DNA of 64,000 nucleotides from Daphnia carinata (lineage: Eukaryota > Arthropoda > Branchiopoda > Diplostraca > Daphniidae), in the NCBI RefSeq assembly GCF_022539665.2, contig NC_081340.1, positions 8,245,357-8,309,356 of the forward strand. The letters are read 5' to 3'. Position 1 is the stretch's first letter. Every line of letters starts with the position of its first letter. The position numbers and the translations under genes are program-made. Under the pieces are notes generated by a model. That model was not told the DNA's origin. It was given only the letters and a program-made list of their open reading frames with translations, and searched no databases. Below, one piece after another: positions 40,553 to 51,763 of the stretch.

Positions 40553-42733
40553 ACAAAGCGTCGTCGGTCAAAACGCCTCGACTTAAACAGTGAGAAACAT
40601 CGTCATCCCATTTTCAGCCCAGGGCGTGGCAACAGAAAGATTTTGGACGATGGCCGAGTGGCTGTTGCTCACGCTGTTTCCATGCCAAATAGTGGCAGAC
40701 GAAGGCAAAAACAACAATCTAAAAACAATCGGGGCAAATCGAGGAGCGACGCGCTCGCTCACCTCGTGTGTCAAGTTTCGCGTGCGTTGCCTTTCAACAG
40801 GAGTTGATGTAGGGAGAGCGCAACTTCAACTCGAATACGATCATCACTTGATTGTAATAAGACACACAAAACCTAAATGGAATAGGGAGGGCGGAGGAGG
40901 GCGGAGGAGGGCGAGCGTTGCTGACGCGTTGCCGTGGGCAACACGTTTGCCAATCCCGTCTGTCTACCGTTCCAGCCCTTTTCTACTCGCTTTTTTTCTT
41001 TTCTTTGTTTTCTTCCGACTTGCTGCCTGCCGTTTTCTAACCTCCCTTCTCAACCTGACGGCTTCAATGATGGATGCCCACGTCTCCGTTCCACCCTCAT
41101 CTTCATTTCAGTGTTTTCCTTCTTACCAAAATGAAAAAAAGGCCAAACCGTGTAAGCAAAACGTTGGATTGATTCAAGCAAAGACGGCGCCTTACCCGAT
41201 TCAATCGCTAGGCCAATTGTTGTTTTTTTTGGGTGGGGGTATTTTTGTATCAACATCAAATTGGAAAACGTGTTTAGTTATTCGTTGCATCAATCAACTC
41301 GTTCTTCTTCTTCTTGGAAAAAAGAAAAAACTGAAACAAGTTTTGTATACTCTAATTGATTGCATGAATAGTACACAGCCCGTTGGTGTGTCGCAACAGT
41401 CAAACACCAGCGTTCACTCGTTTCGCATTTTTCTCACACATCCCCCACACTCTCGCGTTTTGTTTTATACAACCGCCATTTATGAAAACGAATAATAATA
41501 GTAAAAAAAAAAAAAAAAAAGAAGGAGGAGGAGGAAGGGGGGCGTGCAAGTAAAGGGAACCACGACTGTCGTTTAGTGGGTTAGAAACAAAGAGCCATCG
41601 AAATAAAAAAAAAAAAAAAAAAGAAAAGTAGCCCAACTTTTTCTTGCCGTCGGTGACGGCTGGTGCAATACTACTCTCACGAGCCATTACCCGCCCAAGT
41701 CGTACACGAGTTCGTGTTGTCACTGTCACTGACTACCATCCATAATATTAATAAGGAGACAAGCGTCAAACGATGTGAAAAACATGCAACTCTTTTATGC
41801 TTTTCTTTTTCCTTTTTTTTTTTTTTTTTTTTTTTGTTGTCCCAGTCGTGTTCAACTGCGACGGGCGAAAGTAACAAACAAGACTACATTTCTCTCTCTT
41901 CACACCTCTGCACTCGAATATGATTTTGCTGCACACCTACATACCACCCTTACTCTTTCCTAGTCATTCCATAAGAAAAAGAAAAAAAAAACGAACAACA
42001 AATGCCAGCCCTCGATAAACAAGAATGACAAGAGTTGTGGGCACGTCGTAGTAAAGAGACGGACGTGGGACGAATGGATGGCATACATTTTCCGCAATGC
42101 TTCGCTAAACTCGGCCCGTGAGTAGGGCAAAAAAAAAAAAAAGAAAAAAAAAGAAAAAACTCATCAAAAAGTCTGCAACGAAAAAAGAAAAAGAAATAGA
42201 ACTGGCACACAATTTATGCTGGACGTCTGTTGGCCCGAGTTATTGTCTGTCTAACGCAATCCACTGGCTACGGCGAAACGAAAACAAACAAACAAAAAAT
42301 GCAAGGTGGAAAGGTTGTTTCTCTTTTGGAGGGGGTGGGGCGACGCATAGCGAAACATTCAACCGTGTCGTCCAAGTCATCAATGTCGAATCTCGTCGAG
42401 ATACGACAGATCTTGTCTCGTTTCTTGTTTCAAAATCGATGAAGCGCATCCGTCAAACAGATGACGGGCGTCAAAAAAAAAAAAAAAAAACGAAAAAAAA
42501 ATAAAAGAAAAAAGATGACATCATCAACGTGAAAATGTTGTTGTGTCAATCTGTCGTCATTGCAAGACAAAAAAAAAAAGAACAGAAACGTGCAGCCTAG
42601 TTCGATTCACGTCTAAACATTTCACCAGTCAGCCCCGCACACTGCACGTTGATGATGCAGCCAACGGTGAAACTGTCGGCCCCGTGTTTGATTGTACCCC
42701 GGCAATTCACTGAATGTTTGAATTGGGCGCGGA

Positions 42734-42766
<33 letters not shown>

Positions 42767-45700
42767 AGCAAAAAACAAACGAGACGCAAAGTGGCTCTCC
42801 ATTCGGATGCGAACGACGACCAATGGCCGGCTCATTTTAAATTGAATTGCCATCGAATGGCCAAAATCAATGTCGATCAAGGGGAAACGAGATGGACAAC
42901 AACGACAGACATCCGACGTCAGTTTCAAATGGCGCAGTCACCCCCCCCCCCCCCTCCCCCACACACACATATTACGAGTAGCTGAAAGATCTTTTTCATA
43001 GGCAATAAAAAAAAAAAAAAAAAGGCCAAGAAGAAGAAGAGAGTGGGGACGGGGAGAGGGACAGGTCAGCGATCGTAAGACGAAAGACAACCAACGACAA
43101 ACACACAACCATGTTCTTGTACTTTCTTCTTCTTGGGTTGGCCCACCCCACCGTGGCCCACCCCACCGTGGCACAGCCGTTCAGTCGACATCGTCAACGA
43201 TGCCATCAAGCGGATGGTCCCGTATCCGGTCTAATAGCCACTAGTCGTACTAGTAGTGGCTCTGAGAACAATCATCGGGGACAGCCAGCGGATCACGGCA
43301 CCAATCAAACGTCGCTCTCCCTTCTTTGTTTCGGCTATGGAGGAGCACAGCAGTCAGGGCCAATCGGGTCGTCATCAGCCAAACGCGAATCAAAAGTCGT
43401 ACGACGACCGGCTAAATGGATGCATCGCATTCGATGGATACGCTAGATGTTTGAGAGAAATCCATCCACAGTCATATACACAATGCAATCGATCCGAGTC
43501 GCCCCCCCCCCCCCGATGATTGTTCCGTCACTGCTCTCCCGACTGCGACACATTTGGCGACTGTGCGACGTGCATTTCGAGAGCGCCGGCCAAAACGCGA
43601 TAGAAAAAAAAGAAGGAGAGACGTGCACTTTTTGACGCATTTCGCAGTTGATCAATTAGCGGGCAAAAAAACAAAACAAAAAAAAAGCAGAGACAAATAC
43701 AACTAGTTTCAAGCGACATATAAATAAATAACTGGCAACTTGTCCAGCTCGATCAATATTGTCGTCCCAACGTATCAAACTGTGTGCAATCCCCCCATCC
43801 CCCCCCTGTCCGCAACGGACAAAAGCCAAGCATTTAATCCCCCGCTGCCAGCAAAAGCAGGCCAGGAGAAAAGAAAACGTGCAATCTCTTTTGTTTTGTT
43901 TTCACTGTACATGATTGGTGTCCTTTTCTCCTTCTTTTTTTTTAAAAAAAAGCTCGCAGCAGATGAAAACATAAACAAAACAAAACAAAAAAAGGGGGGT
44001 GTGGATTAAAGGAGACGACGAGTCACTAATTGCCCTGCCCTATCGTAGCCTAAACGCTGTCGACATTTTCCGAAAACGTTCTCGTTCATTTTCGTTGCGG
44101 ATCATCGGATATTCGATATCCATTCCTTTCGCGTTCCTAGTACCTAACCTCCTATCTCGTCTATTATCATCAAGTGGACACAGTAAGCGCGAGAGAGACA
44201 CGATCTAGTATGCCATTGTGCGTAACTGATCCCTGGCGTGTGGGTGTGGGTGTATGTATGAATTGTTGGTTTGTTTGGGGGGGGGAGGGTTTTCGAGATG
44301 GCAAGACTCGCTCACTATCGCGCACGCTGATGAACAATTGCGCATCGATCGACAGACACGACATTCTTCTGTGCCCATCAAGAATGAAACGAGAGACAAA
44401 AGAGTTCTTAACCCTTCGTGATTGTTTCGAAAAAAAAAAAAAGAAGAGAACAATCAAATTGGTCCGAATCTCAACTGAGACCCTGGACAAACGGCCTCCT
44501 TTCCCTGGCCCAAAGACAACGTCAAACTACTACTGGTAGAACTAGTACAATGGCGTTTGGTATTCAACGGATGAAAAAGGAGGGGCGGGCGCACAACGAA
44601 GAATCGCAGCACAAAAAGAATCGAATCAAAAGTCTTTTATTTTTCTCCCTCCTTCCTTTTAAATATATATTTTTTTTTTCCTGGGGGTAGTGAGGTTTTC
44701 CTGGGGGTGGTGAGGTTTTCTCTTGTGTCTTTTCAACGGCAAACTTTATAACAGAGCCGCAGCGAATCACACAGATGCAATAAGAGCGATCCTTTTCAGA
44801 GTTGAGCCCATTTCCTTTTGACTCATCCCACCCAACCCCCCCCCCTCCCTCTCTCCCTTACCTATAAAAGTTGATGGCCGCGGTGATTTGTTGAAAGGAC
44901 TTGTTTCAACAACTTTTGCCCGACGCTTCTCGATTTTGTGTTTTTGACTCGCTGTGGCGCTGGCTTTTTCTTGGCCGTCTCTTTTTTCTACCGATTACCA
45001 AAGTGCAGTAAATCCTCTCGCTTCTTCCTTGCCTCTTGGCTTCTTTCCTTTGTTATTATTACTATTGCGATAGCCCAACTATAAAAATAAAGAAACCAAA
45101 GAGAGTTGTGGCCATCGACACAATTGCTGTCCAATCACGAAAACGCCACTCTTCTGGCAGCAAATAAAAAAAGAAAAAAAAAGGGAAACTCGAAATAGGA
45201 AGTTGTATTTGGATGGCCAATTGTCTTTAGTTGTCCTTAGTTGACTTTGAGCTTCTTTTTCCTCTTAGCCCAATTAAAGTGGGTCTCTAGCTCCCTGTTT
45301 TACGCACGCACGACACGCACGGCGGCCGCCTAAAAATAGAAAGAACGAACGAAGAAGAAAAGAAAAGAAGAAGACGACGACGACGACGACGCAGCAGCAA
45401 AAGGATAAAGAGCGTCAAACAAAACCGAAACGGGCAGCCCGCGGTCGCGACAGGTTGTTGGTCCCCCCCCCCCCCTTTCCTCGGCCGAAAATCAAATTCA
45501 AAAGAATCCTCGATTCTTGAACTTGATTTCCAATTGACTGCACCGATGGAAAAGAAGAAAAAAAGACGTTTCACACAGACACAGACACAAACAAAGACAG
45601 AGAAGAAATGAAAAGGAGGAGGACGAACGTGTGGATTCGTGTGCGCACGGGGTGTTTGATTGCGCAGATTTGGCCTCTTTTCTTCTCTGCTGTTTGTTAT

Positions 45701-47094
45701 TTGTTGCTGTCGTCAAATTCTATGAGGGATCAACTGTCGTGACCATTCAGGGAATTGCGCTGGCAAAGGATTGATTACATTGGCTTCTTTTTCTTTTTCT
45801 TTTTCTTTTTCTTTCCTTCTCCAGACGAGACGAGACGAGACCAACTTTTCTTGTCCTCGACGCACACAAACACAACAAATACAACAAGGAAAAAGCAAAC
45901 GAGAGCAGCACAAAATCAAACACACACGCCGCCCTCCTCTGCTATTGTATACTCGACGTTTATAACATGAAAAAGGGGAGAGAGAGAACGAGAGAAGAGA
46001 ACGAGAGAGAGAACGAGAGAAAAAAGAGATATTTGTGTGTTGGCCATGTATGTTTATGACGAACAAGAGTTTTGGTTTACTCACCGTTGGCCATTGATGA
46101 AGGCCAACTGGCAGCCAACAACCGAAACGAGAACGAGAATGAGAACGAGAACGAGAACGAGAACGAGAACGAGAACGAACGAAAAGAAAAAAAAAAAAAT
46201 AGGAAAGTTGTTCACGTTCTTCATCCCGAGAGAGGCATATCCCCCCTTCTAGCGTCTCCTCACGATGAAAAAATGCCCTTCAAAACGAAAGAGGGAAAAA
46301 AAAAAAAAAAAAAGAAAAAGAAAAAATGAAAAAAAAAAAAAGAGGGAGCCCTTGTCTTTCAGGCCGTCGTCAGTGAGGACTGCTTGCCTTCCACGTCTAT
46401 TAGCTTGCAAGCGCAGCTCAAAAACTTGCCACGGCTACCTTCCTTGCCCGGCCCATCATTTGCCTGTAACCTCGCTATGTCAGTACACGGACGCGTCGGA
46501 TGGGGGCAATGAAAATGCCAAGGTAAAAACTGAGGAGGAGAGAAAAAAAAAAAAAAAAAAGTTTTGCTGCTCTCTCGTCATTTTAAATTGAAAAAGGCAT
46601 ACGCTTTTGAAAGCGCTTATAACAATAAGCTTCGACGCAACGCCAACTTTTCCATAATGCGATGAATTAAAGTCGTGCGCGGCCATCCGCCTATTTCACC
46701 TGGCGCGTACACACGCGCGTGCACGCACGAAAGAACACCCAAAACAAAAAAAACAAACAAAAAAAAAGGCAGAAAAAAAAAACAAAAAACAAAAAACAAA
46801 ACCGAAAATCCTTTTCGAAAAATAGTTGCGCATCAATCAATTGGATTCATCATTCATTCTTTCATCGTCTCTCTTTTCTCCTTTTTTGTTTGGCACAATC
46901 TGCAACGTCGATTTCCGCGTTGATGTCCCTCGTTGCCCCCACACCAGCACGAATTCAGAAAAGAAACAGACAGAAAAGCAAGAGAAAAATGAATGATTGG
47001 TCAACTCACCATCAGCAGCAGCGCATTGCATCACATGGAACGTGGGGATGAGCGTCAGGCAGGTGAGCAGCCACAGCCGGTCGAGCCACGCCAT
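15790..47094 (-). CDS. Lar: Receptor-type tyrosine phosphatase Lar (type IIa RPTP)
   Basis: A cell-surface adhesion phosphatase acting in axon guidance, synapse growth and epithelial polarity. Coding exons (minus order): 47094-47010, 35412-35288, 34297-34132, 28599-28399, 27726-27616, 27453-27181, 27026-26736, 25587-25487, 25238-24909, 24803-24653, 23622-23311, 20316-20177, 20104-18284, 18181-15986, 15864-15790. Phases agree: 2125 aa, or 2133 with the 24-nt exon at 26479-26502. Order: signal peptide (1 to about 26), Ig1-3 (29-320), nine FN3 (321 to about 1200), a membrane-proximal region with QQGGGG repeats, TM (about 1439-1463), basic stop-transfer CSRKRRR, then D1 and D2. D1 is complete: KNRY, WPDHGVP and [10 protein letters not shown] (Cys 1757, codon 17018-17020). 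D2 keeps [10 protein letters not shown] (Cys 2055, codon 16124-16126) but has KNRL and WPEEGVP, the usual weakened form. It ends DHYAGCD. Confidence 0.95.
15986..18181 (-). other. Lar: Lar exon coding TM segment and most of both phosphatase domains
   Basis: A single 2196-nt exon carries the end of the membrane-proximal region, the TM helix and D1 plus nearly all of D2; only the last 24 residues are on another exon. It is markedly GC-rich against its AT-rich introns. Just after the TM is a Gly/Ala-rich juxtamembrane stretch (about 17820-17740) that is simple in composition and probably disordered. Fusing both catalytic domains into one exon points to intron loss relative to vertebrate LAR genes, which split them over many exons. 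Confidence 0.85.
18284..20104 (-). other. Lar: Lar exon coding FN3-5 end through FN3-9
   Basis: This 1821-nt exon has 607 open codons. It completes FN3-5 and encodes FN3-6 (from [11 protein letters not shown]), FN3-7 ([20 protein letters not shown]), FN3-8 ([10 protein letters not shown]), FN3-9 ([20 protein letters not shown]) and most of the membrane-proximal domain ([15 protein letters not shown]). It contains the QQGGGG minisatellite and a short Asn run encoded by a plus-strand gtt repeat near 19755-19780. Confidence 0.85.
18431..18502 (-). repeat. Lar: Coding 18-bp minisatellite, four copies (QQGGGG)
   Basis: Four perfect 18-bp units at 18431-18448, 18449-18466, 18467-18484 and 18485-18502 translate on the minus strand as QQGGGG repeats, within the membrane-proximal region before the TM. 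The unit length keeps the frame, so copy number can vary without harming the protein. Confidence 0.95.
20317..23310 (-). other. Lar: Lar intron between FN3-4 and FN3-5 exons
   Basis: About 3 kb of AT-rich intron with many poly-A/T runs, GT/CA and GA tracts, AAT triplets (22341-22360) and a GAA repeat (23024-23071). No exon or RNA gene is recognised in it. Confidence 0.6.
25588..26735 (-). other. Lar: Lar intron between FN3-1 and FN3-2 exons
   Basis: About 1.15 kb containing the candidate 24-nt microexon at 26479-26502. The rest is A-rich, with runs of 18-20 A near 25767, 25893 and 26382 and short G and C runs. Confidence 0.6.
26479..26502 (-). other. Lar: Candidate optional 24-nt microexon of Lar (ADPTYGGP)
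   Basis: On the minus strand a pyrimidine-rich stretch ending tttgaag precedes 24 nt that end at a consensus gtaagt donor. The upstream exon ends in phase 1 (ACA G) and the downstream exon begins in the matching phase. Including the 24 nt adds ADPTYGGP and changes Glu to Lys at the junction; skipping it gives TGEPGTAP-type linker sequence. Both forms stay open. LAR-type phosphatases are known for regulated mini-exons, which supports the call, but no transcript evidence is available here. Confidence 0.6.
27471..27541. repeat. (TTTTG)n microsatellite in a Lar intron
   Basis: About 14 perfect TTTTG units almost fill the 162-nt intron between the Ig2 and Ig3 coding exons. Confidence 0.95.
28343..28394. 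repeat. 8-bp GCGGAAAG tandem repeat next to a Lar splice donor
   Basis: About six units of gcggaaag, one diverged, run up to four bases from the donor of the Ig2 exon (donor gtacgc at 28398-28393). Confidence 0.9.
28600..34131 (-). other. Lar: Lar intron between Ig1 and Ig2 exons
   Basis: About 5.5 kb without recognisable exons. It contains poly-A/T and poly-C/G runs (for example 22 C at 31828-31849), a CTT repeat (30518-30550), the CCAA repeat and a long A-run at 32820-32859. Confidence 0.6.
31051..31128. repeat. (CCAA)n microsatellite, about 19 units
   Basis: An uninterrupted tetranucleotide array of 78 bp in a Lar intron. It is open in several frames only because the unit lacks stop codons. 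Confidence 0.97.
35109..35140. repeat. 8-bp GCAAAGAC tandem repeat, four units
   Basis: Four perfect copies lie in the Lar intron between the two Ig1 exons. Confidence 0.9.
35841..35920. repeat. 10-bp AGGGCAAGGC minisatellite, eight perfect units
   Basis: Eight identical decamers in tandem in the first coding intron of Lar, with partial units at the flanks. The perfect identity implies recent expansion or homogenisation. Confidence 0.97.
38141..38173. repeat. (CA)n dinucleotide repeat
   Basis: About 16 perfect CA units in the first coding intron of Lar. Confidence 0.95.
39033..39078. repeat. 8-bp ACTAAACR tandem repeat
   Basis: About six units alternate between ctaaacaa and ctaaacga, with one unit mutated to ccaaacga. 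Confidence 0.85.
39126..39173. repeat. 12-bp GCCTGACTGGAC tandem repeat, four units
   Basis: Three perfect copies and one diverged copy lie in the first coding intron of Lar. Confidence 0.9.
39295..39328. repeat. (GAC)n trinucleotide repeat
   Basis: About eleven GAC units lie in the first coding intron of Lar. Confidence 0.95.
43141..43170. repeat. 15-bp direct duplication
   Basis: Two adjacent perfect copies of gcccaccccaccgtg. Confidence 0.9.
44681..44720. repeat. 20-bp direct duplication
   Basis: Two adjacent 20-bp copies beginning ctgggggt and ending gaggttttc, with one mismatch. Confidence 0.9.
45786..45814. repeat. (CTTTTT)n hexanucleotide repeat
   Basis: About five units of ctttttc-type sequence in the first coding intron of Lar, followed at 45824 by a short GACGA repeat. 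Confidence 0.85.
46127..46180. repeat. (GAGAAC)n hexanucleotide repeat
   Basis: About nine units, one mutated to gagaat, close to the Lar signal-peptide exon. Confidence 0.92.
47010..47094 (-). other. Lar: Lar start exon (signal peptide)
   Basis: The ATG at 47094 has A at -3 and G at +4. Codons give [19 protein letters not shown] and then [10 protein letters not shown], a typical n-region, hydrophobic core and small residues before the cleavage site. The donor is gtgagt at 47009, and phase 1 matches the first Ig exon at 35412. It is recognised by phase and signal-peptide character, since signal peptides are not conserved in sequence. Confidence 0.75.
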
Positions 47095-50000
47095 TTTCTT
47101 TTTCCTTTTTTAATTCGATTGATCAAAACAAAAAAACAAAAAAAAGAAAACAAATCAAAAATATCTCCGGGTTTTTTCTTTTGGAAAAAAACCTAAAGGG
47201 AGAATTTTTTGTTGTGTTTTCTTTTCTCTTATTTGCTGATGATTTTTGCTGCTCCAACACAAAGCGGCTGAAAGAGCAAAATCCAGACAGACAATTTTTT
47301 TTTTTTTTTTAATTTTTTTGTTACGAAAGACTGGGCAATGTGGCTCAACCTGTGACCATGGGCAGATGGACAACAACCGAGAAAGAGAAAGAAAAAAAAA
47401 AAAATGGAACAAACCGGACTGTTAGTTTTTTGTTGGTTCTGATCTGATCACTTAAGACACTGTCACGTACGGACGTGCCTCTCTTTTGTTTTGACAACAC
47501 ACTTGTTCACAAAACACACACCCACACACAGAGACACACTGTCAGCTACGCCGAGGCCAGAGACAAAAAGAAGAGACTCGAGACGCTACGATAGCAGTTG
47601 GATATGGACGTTTGAAGCACATTTGAGGCGGCCGTTACGCGAGTAGACACACCAACTGACGATCGTTCCCCTCCCAGTCCGAAAAAAAAAAAAAAAAAAA
47701 AAAAAATAACAACTAAATAAGCGAACGTGTCCGTTGAGTCGACGTCTTTGCCATCAGCCACCGCTCGTAGCTGTGCAGCTCTCAACACACAATCTACGTA
47801 TTGCTCTTTGCTTATTGTCTTTGCGCGGCTTGGGCGTGGTGGCTATCCCCTCCCTGGCTAAACCCGAGCAAAGTAGTTGCAATAGACCATTGTCTTTCTT
47901 GCAGATTCACCTTAGAGGGGGAAGATGATTGGATTGATATTGTAACGTGATAACAGCCCGTTGCCCACCTTTTTTCTTTTTCTATTCTCTCCGCCCAAAC
48001 GCTTTTTTCGTGTCACTCTAATCGTCACGGGTTGCCCGTTGCTTTTGTTCCCTTTGCCCTCTCCCCCTGAACACGGATCGCACACAATGGACAAGAAAAG
48101 GAAACAGATCAAATCGAAAAGTGTTGGTACAAGTTTTTTTGTTTTTTTTTTGGTTTTGTTTTGTTCTGGCTGATAGGAGTTGTTCTTTTGGCTAATAGCA
48201 TCCACGTGAGACTAAACAGAGTCTTGGGCGATCCTTTGTCGACATCAAGTTATACACCAGTCCCTACTAGTAGCCCTCGCTAATAGGAGGCGGAAATGAC
48301 ACGTTTGCGTGTTTCACATCGATTGCGCATTCCTTTCGCCCCACTATTCATTTGCCTCCTCCTTTCTCAAAAAAACAAAACAAAAAACAAAACAAAACAA
48401 AACAAAACCAAAGAAAAAGGACTGGGCTCAGTTTCGTTTCCTTGCCAGTCTGTTGCTGCATAACATTGAACTGATTGGATTTATTTAGTCAAAGAAATTT
48501 TTCGTTCGCCCGACCCTTTGCTGACCCCCTCGCCGTTTTGTGCGTACGCAACGGATGCCAACGTCAATTTCTCCCACTGTCTCGCGCCAATTGCTAGTTA
48601 AACATTCAAACAAGAAACGTTGACTGGTTGCCTCGACGCCCTATTTGCCTTCTGAAGAGGCACAGAGGCGAACGACTTTGACGAGTGAATCGTTAGATAA
48701 CATAATTATTTTTGTTTCAAAAGGCGACACACGCAAAAACGCTAAACAAACAACTCGACAAACTCAAAGTGTGTCGAATAGGAGAAGACACATGAGCAAA
48801 GGCGGCAGCAAACTATCGTCGACATCCGCACTGTGACTCGGCCCACAGCAGACTAAATGAGTGACTGGAACGCTACTGGAAAAGGATGGCCCAAATGCGC
48901 AAGTCTCTGACTTGCTTCTCTTCTTTTTCGTTTTCTTTTCTTATCCCCCCCCCCTCGTTTCGGCGAACGCTGGGGTCTCGCAACGCGTGCGACTCATCAG
49001 ATCGGCGCGGCTGCACCAACCGCCCCAAACGGCGCCTGGCCGACGATTCCGTCCAAGTGTTTCACCCACCCACCCCCCCACCCCCCAAATAAAGGCGCAC
49101 AGGTCCACACGATGAAGCGTTAGTGTGTTCACTCATCTCTTCGCTACCTGACGTCTATCGACTCGATGCAACAACAACAAATAAGAGACCCCACACCACA
49201 TCGCCACGAGTTACCACGACGCATCTGATTACACGAAACGAAAAGGTAAAGAAAAAAAAAACGCTGCCGGACGCGTTTCAATTCTTCTTTTTTTTTTTTT
49301 TCTTTTCCGCCTTCTTTATCTTGTTGCCAATTACATTAAAAAAAAAAAAAATGGCTTCTTTTTCGTTGGAGGTGTGCAATGAAAAAGGGAAAAAAAAAAA
49401 AAAAAAAATTCCATTAGAGCTAGTGCCCGACTGGCACCTTAGTGCTATCTAAAGAAAAGCAAGGAAAGCGAAAAAAAAAAAAAAGGTCTCGACTCTTGCC
49501 GTCCGTCTTCTCTTTTCACGTCGTTAATGGATTGGGATGGAGCCCAACGTTGGCCAAAAAAAAAAAAAAAAAAAAAAAAAGGGGGCCTATTCATTTGGAC
49601 TTTTGACTTCTCTGTTGCACACACGAGTCCCAAAAGTATACAGGTACGCCGACTCGTTGCCCGTCCCATACTTTTATTTTTTTTTTTTTTTTCTTTTTCG
49701 GATGGCAAGGAAGGATGGGTTGATTAATCGCATTACAGCGACATGACCGGCCAACTCGTTACCTTTTCTCTCTTTTCAGACGTACAGAAATGCGATCCAT
49801 TGCGCTCTCTTTCTTATCCGTTCAAGAAAGACAAACTTTTTCTTTCCTTCTTTTTTTTTTTTTTTTTTTTTTTTCGTAGACATTCCTTTATTTTTTGTTT
49901 TGTTAATTCAATCGGCTTATAGTTGTTGTCTGTCTCTCTATCTATGTGTAGAGTTTCAATAGAGGAATTTAGACAACGCGTCGAAAAGGAAGAAGACTTT

Positions 50001-51719
50001 GAAAGAGAAAGAGAGGAATCCTTGTTCTTGTTTGCCACCGTCGTCAGACAGGATTATTGTCATTGTCCAGTCGCCAGTTTCAAATCTTTTTCCCCGACTC
50101 TCATTTGCCTTTTTTTTTTCTTTTTTCTTTTTTCTTTTTTCTTTCACTTTCACTTTCACTTTCACCTTCACCTTCACCCTTCTCCACCAACAACACTCCC
50201 ACCGCGGACAATGTTTATGCAACATCAATAAATGATGCGGCAGAGTAAAATGCGCAATTACGAATGTAACAGACACACACCGAAGCGAATGCCTAACTTT
50301 TTCTTTTCTTCCGCTTTCTTTCTTTCTCTCTTTCTGTGAGATGGACACGAGTTATCGTAGTAAAATCAAATGGCCGAGGCGAATTGATTTCGACATTTCG
50401 GCCAAAGGAAAACATTCGATCCAACGGCCATTGTCTGATCGGATTACGCACCCGTCCTATTCTTCCTCCACCCCCTTCTTTTTTTTTTTCGGATTCCAAA
50501 AGCCAACGAAAGAAAATGACAAAAAGAAAATAGCGAGTGCCTTTTCCAATCTCGGCACGACGACGATCGTGAAAATCCACATCAAAACAAACTGAAATGG
50601 AGAAACTGAATTGAACTAAATCCCATAGTCAGTTGAAGCGATTTCCACCCCCAACCCTCGCTGTTTTGCCGTTCACGTTTCACCTTCTCACTTCGACTGA
50701 CGTTTCCCCTCTCACCTTCAATTACGTTTCTCACAAGCGACACCGTAAAGAGGACGAATCCTCTTTCGACAATCTTTTCTCACTCCGCTTCTTTTTTTCT
50801 TTTTTTTTTTTTTCGCTCTCGTGATGGCTATTTCAACCAATGCGCCACCAATGTTTTCCTCATTTTTTTTTTTTTTTTTGCCCCTCTTGTTGTTTTGACT
50901 CGTAAGCGTGCCTCACTCTCCCAATTTTGTTTTTTTCCCTTCAACGTCTAATCCTCTTTCTGTCATACTTTCGGGTTTATGTTCTTCTTCCTTGTTTTCT
51001 TCCACCCTAATGTTAATCCTTCAACGAAAAAAAGAGGGGGAAAAAATGGACCCTGAAGGAAAAAGATCCTGTTTTTGTTTTGTTTTTTCGTTGCCTGATC
51101 GCAACCTTTGTTTTCAACACCTTTTCATTATGAACAAGCTCAAAAGCCGGGCGAAGACGTGAACGCGACAGCCGTTCGTGAAAAAGAAAAGAACGTTCTT
51201 GTTCATTATTCGCAGCGAGTCACTAATCGATAGGCAACCGTCAATCATCACACCAACTAAAATACGTAATAGTCACCCCCCCCCCCACCCACTCTTGCTA
51301 CTTTCCCTTCCCCCTACACTTTGTCTTTTTGTTGTTTTTTTTTTGTTGTTGTTGTTGTTGAGAGGCAATCGATCGGTGGAGGACTTTGCTGTTCGTGACT
51401 CCCACATAAAACAATCAACAGCGATCACGGAAATTGATTCCGTCCAGTTAGACGATTGAACACGTCCCTGTGGACGTGGTCCACCGTGCAACCACCTTAG
51501 TCAGCCTATCCCGTCCACATACGCCATCTAGCGGTCGTCATCGGAACGCAATCGAGTACTGCAGGATTCACGTTTAGGGGCAGCACTGAGGCATCGATCA
51601 ATAAACCACACACGCAATCACCCTCCCTCTCTCCGTCCTTCCAGCCATGGAACCATCACGCAACGCACGTTGGTCGGCATACATAAACTAGCGCCAAAGT
51701 CATTGGTCATAAAAATCCT

Positions 51720-51763
<44 letters not shown>

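Larger units (their letters stand above)
35413..47009 (-). other. Lar: First coding intron of Lar (about 11.6 kb)
   Basis: The signal-peptide exon and the first Ig exon flank this intron. It holds many microsatellites, minisatellites, poly-A/T and poly-C/G runs, but no exon, transposase or RNA gene I can support. Large 5' introns are typical of Lar genes and often hold enhancers; none can be pinpointed. Confidence 0.6.

Noticed and set aside
43229-43256. Short palindrome with agccacta/tagtggct arms
   Set aside because: Eight-bp arms around a 10-nt loop occur by chance at this window size.
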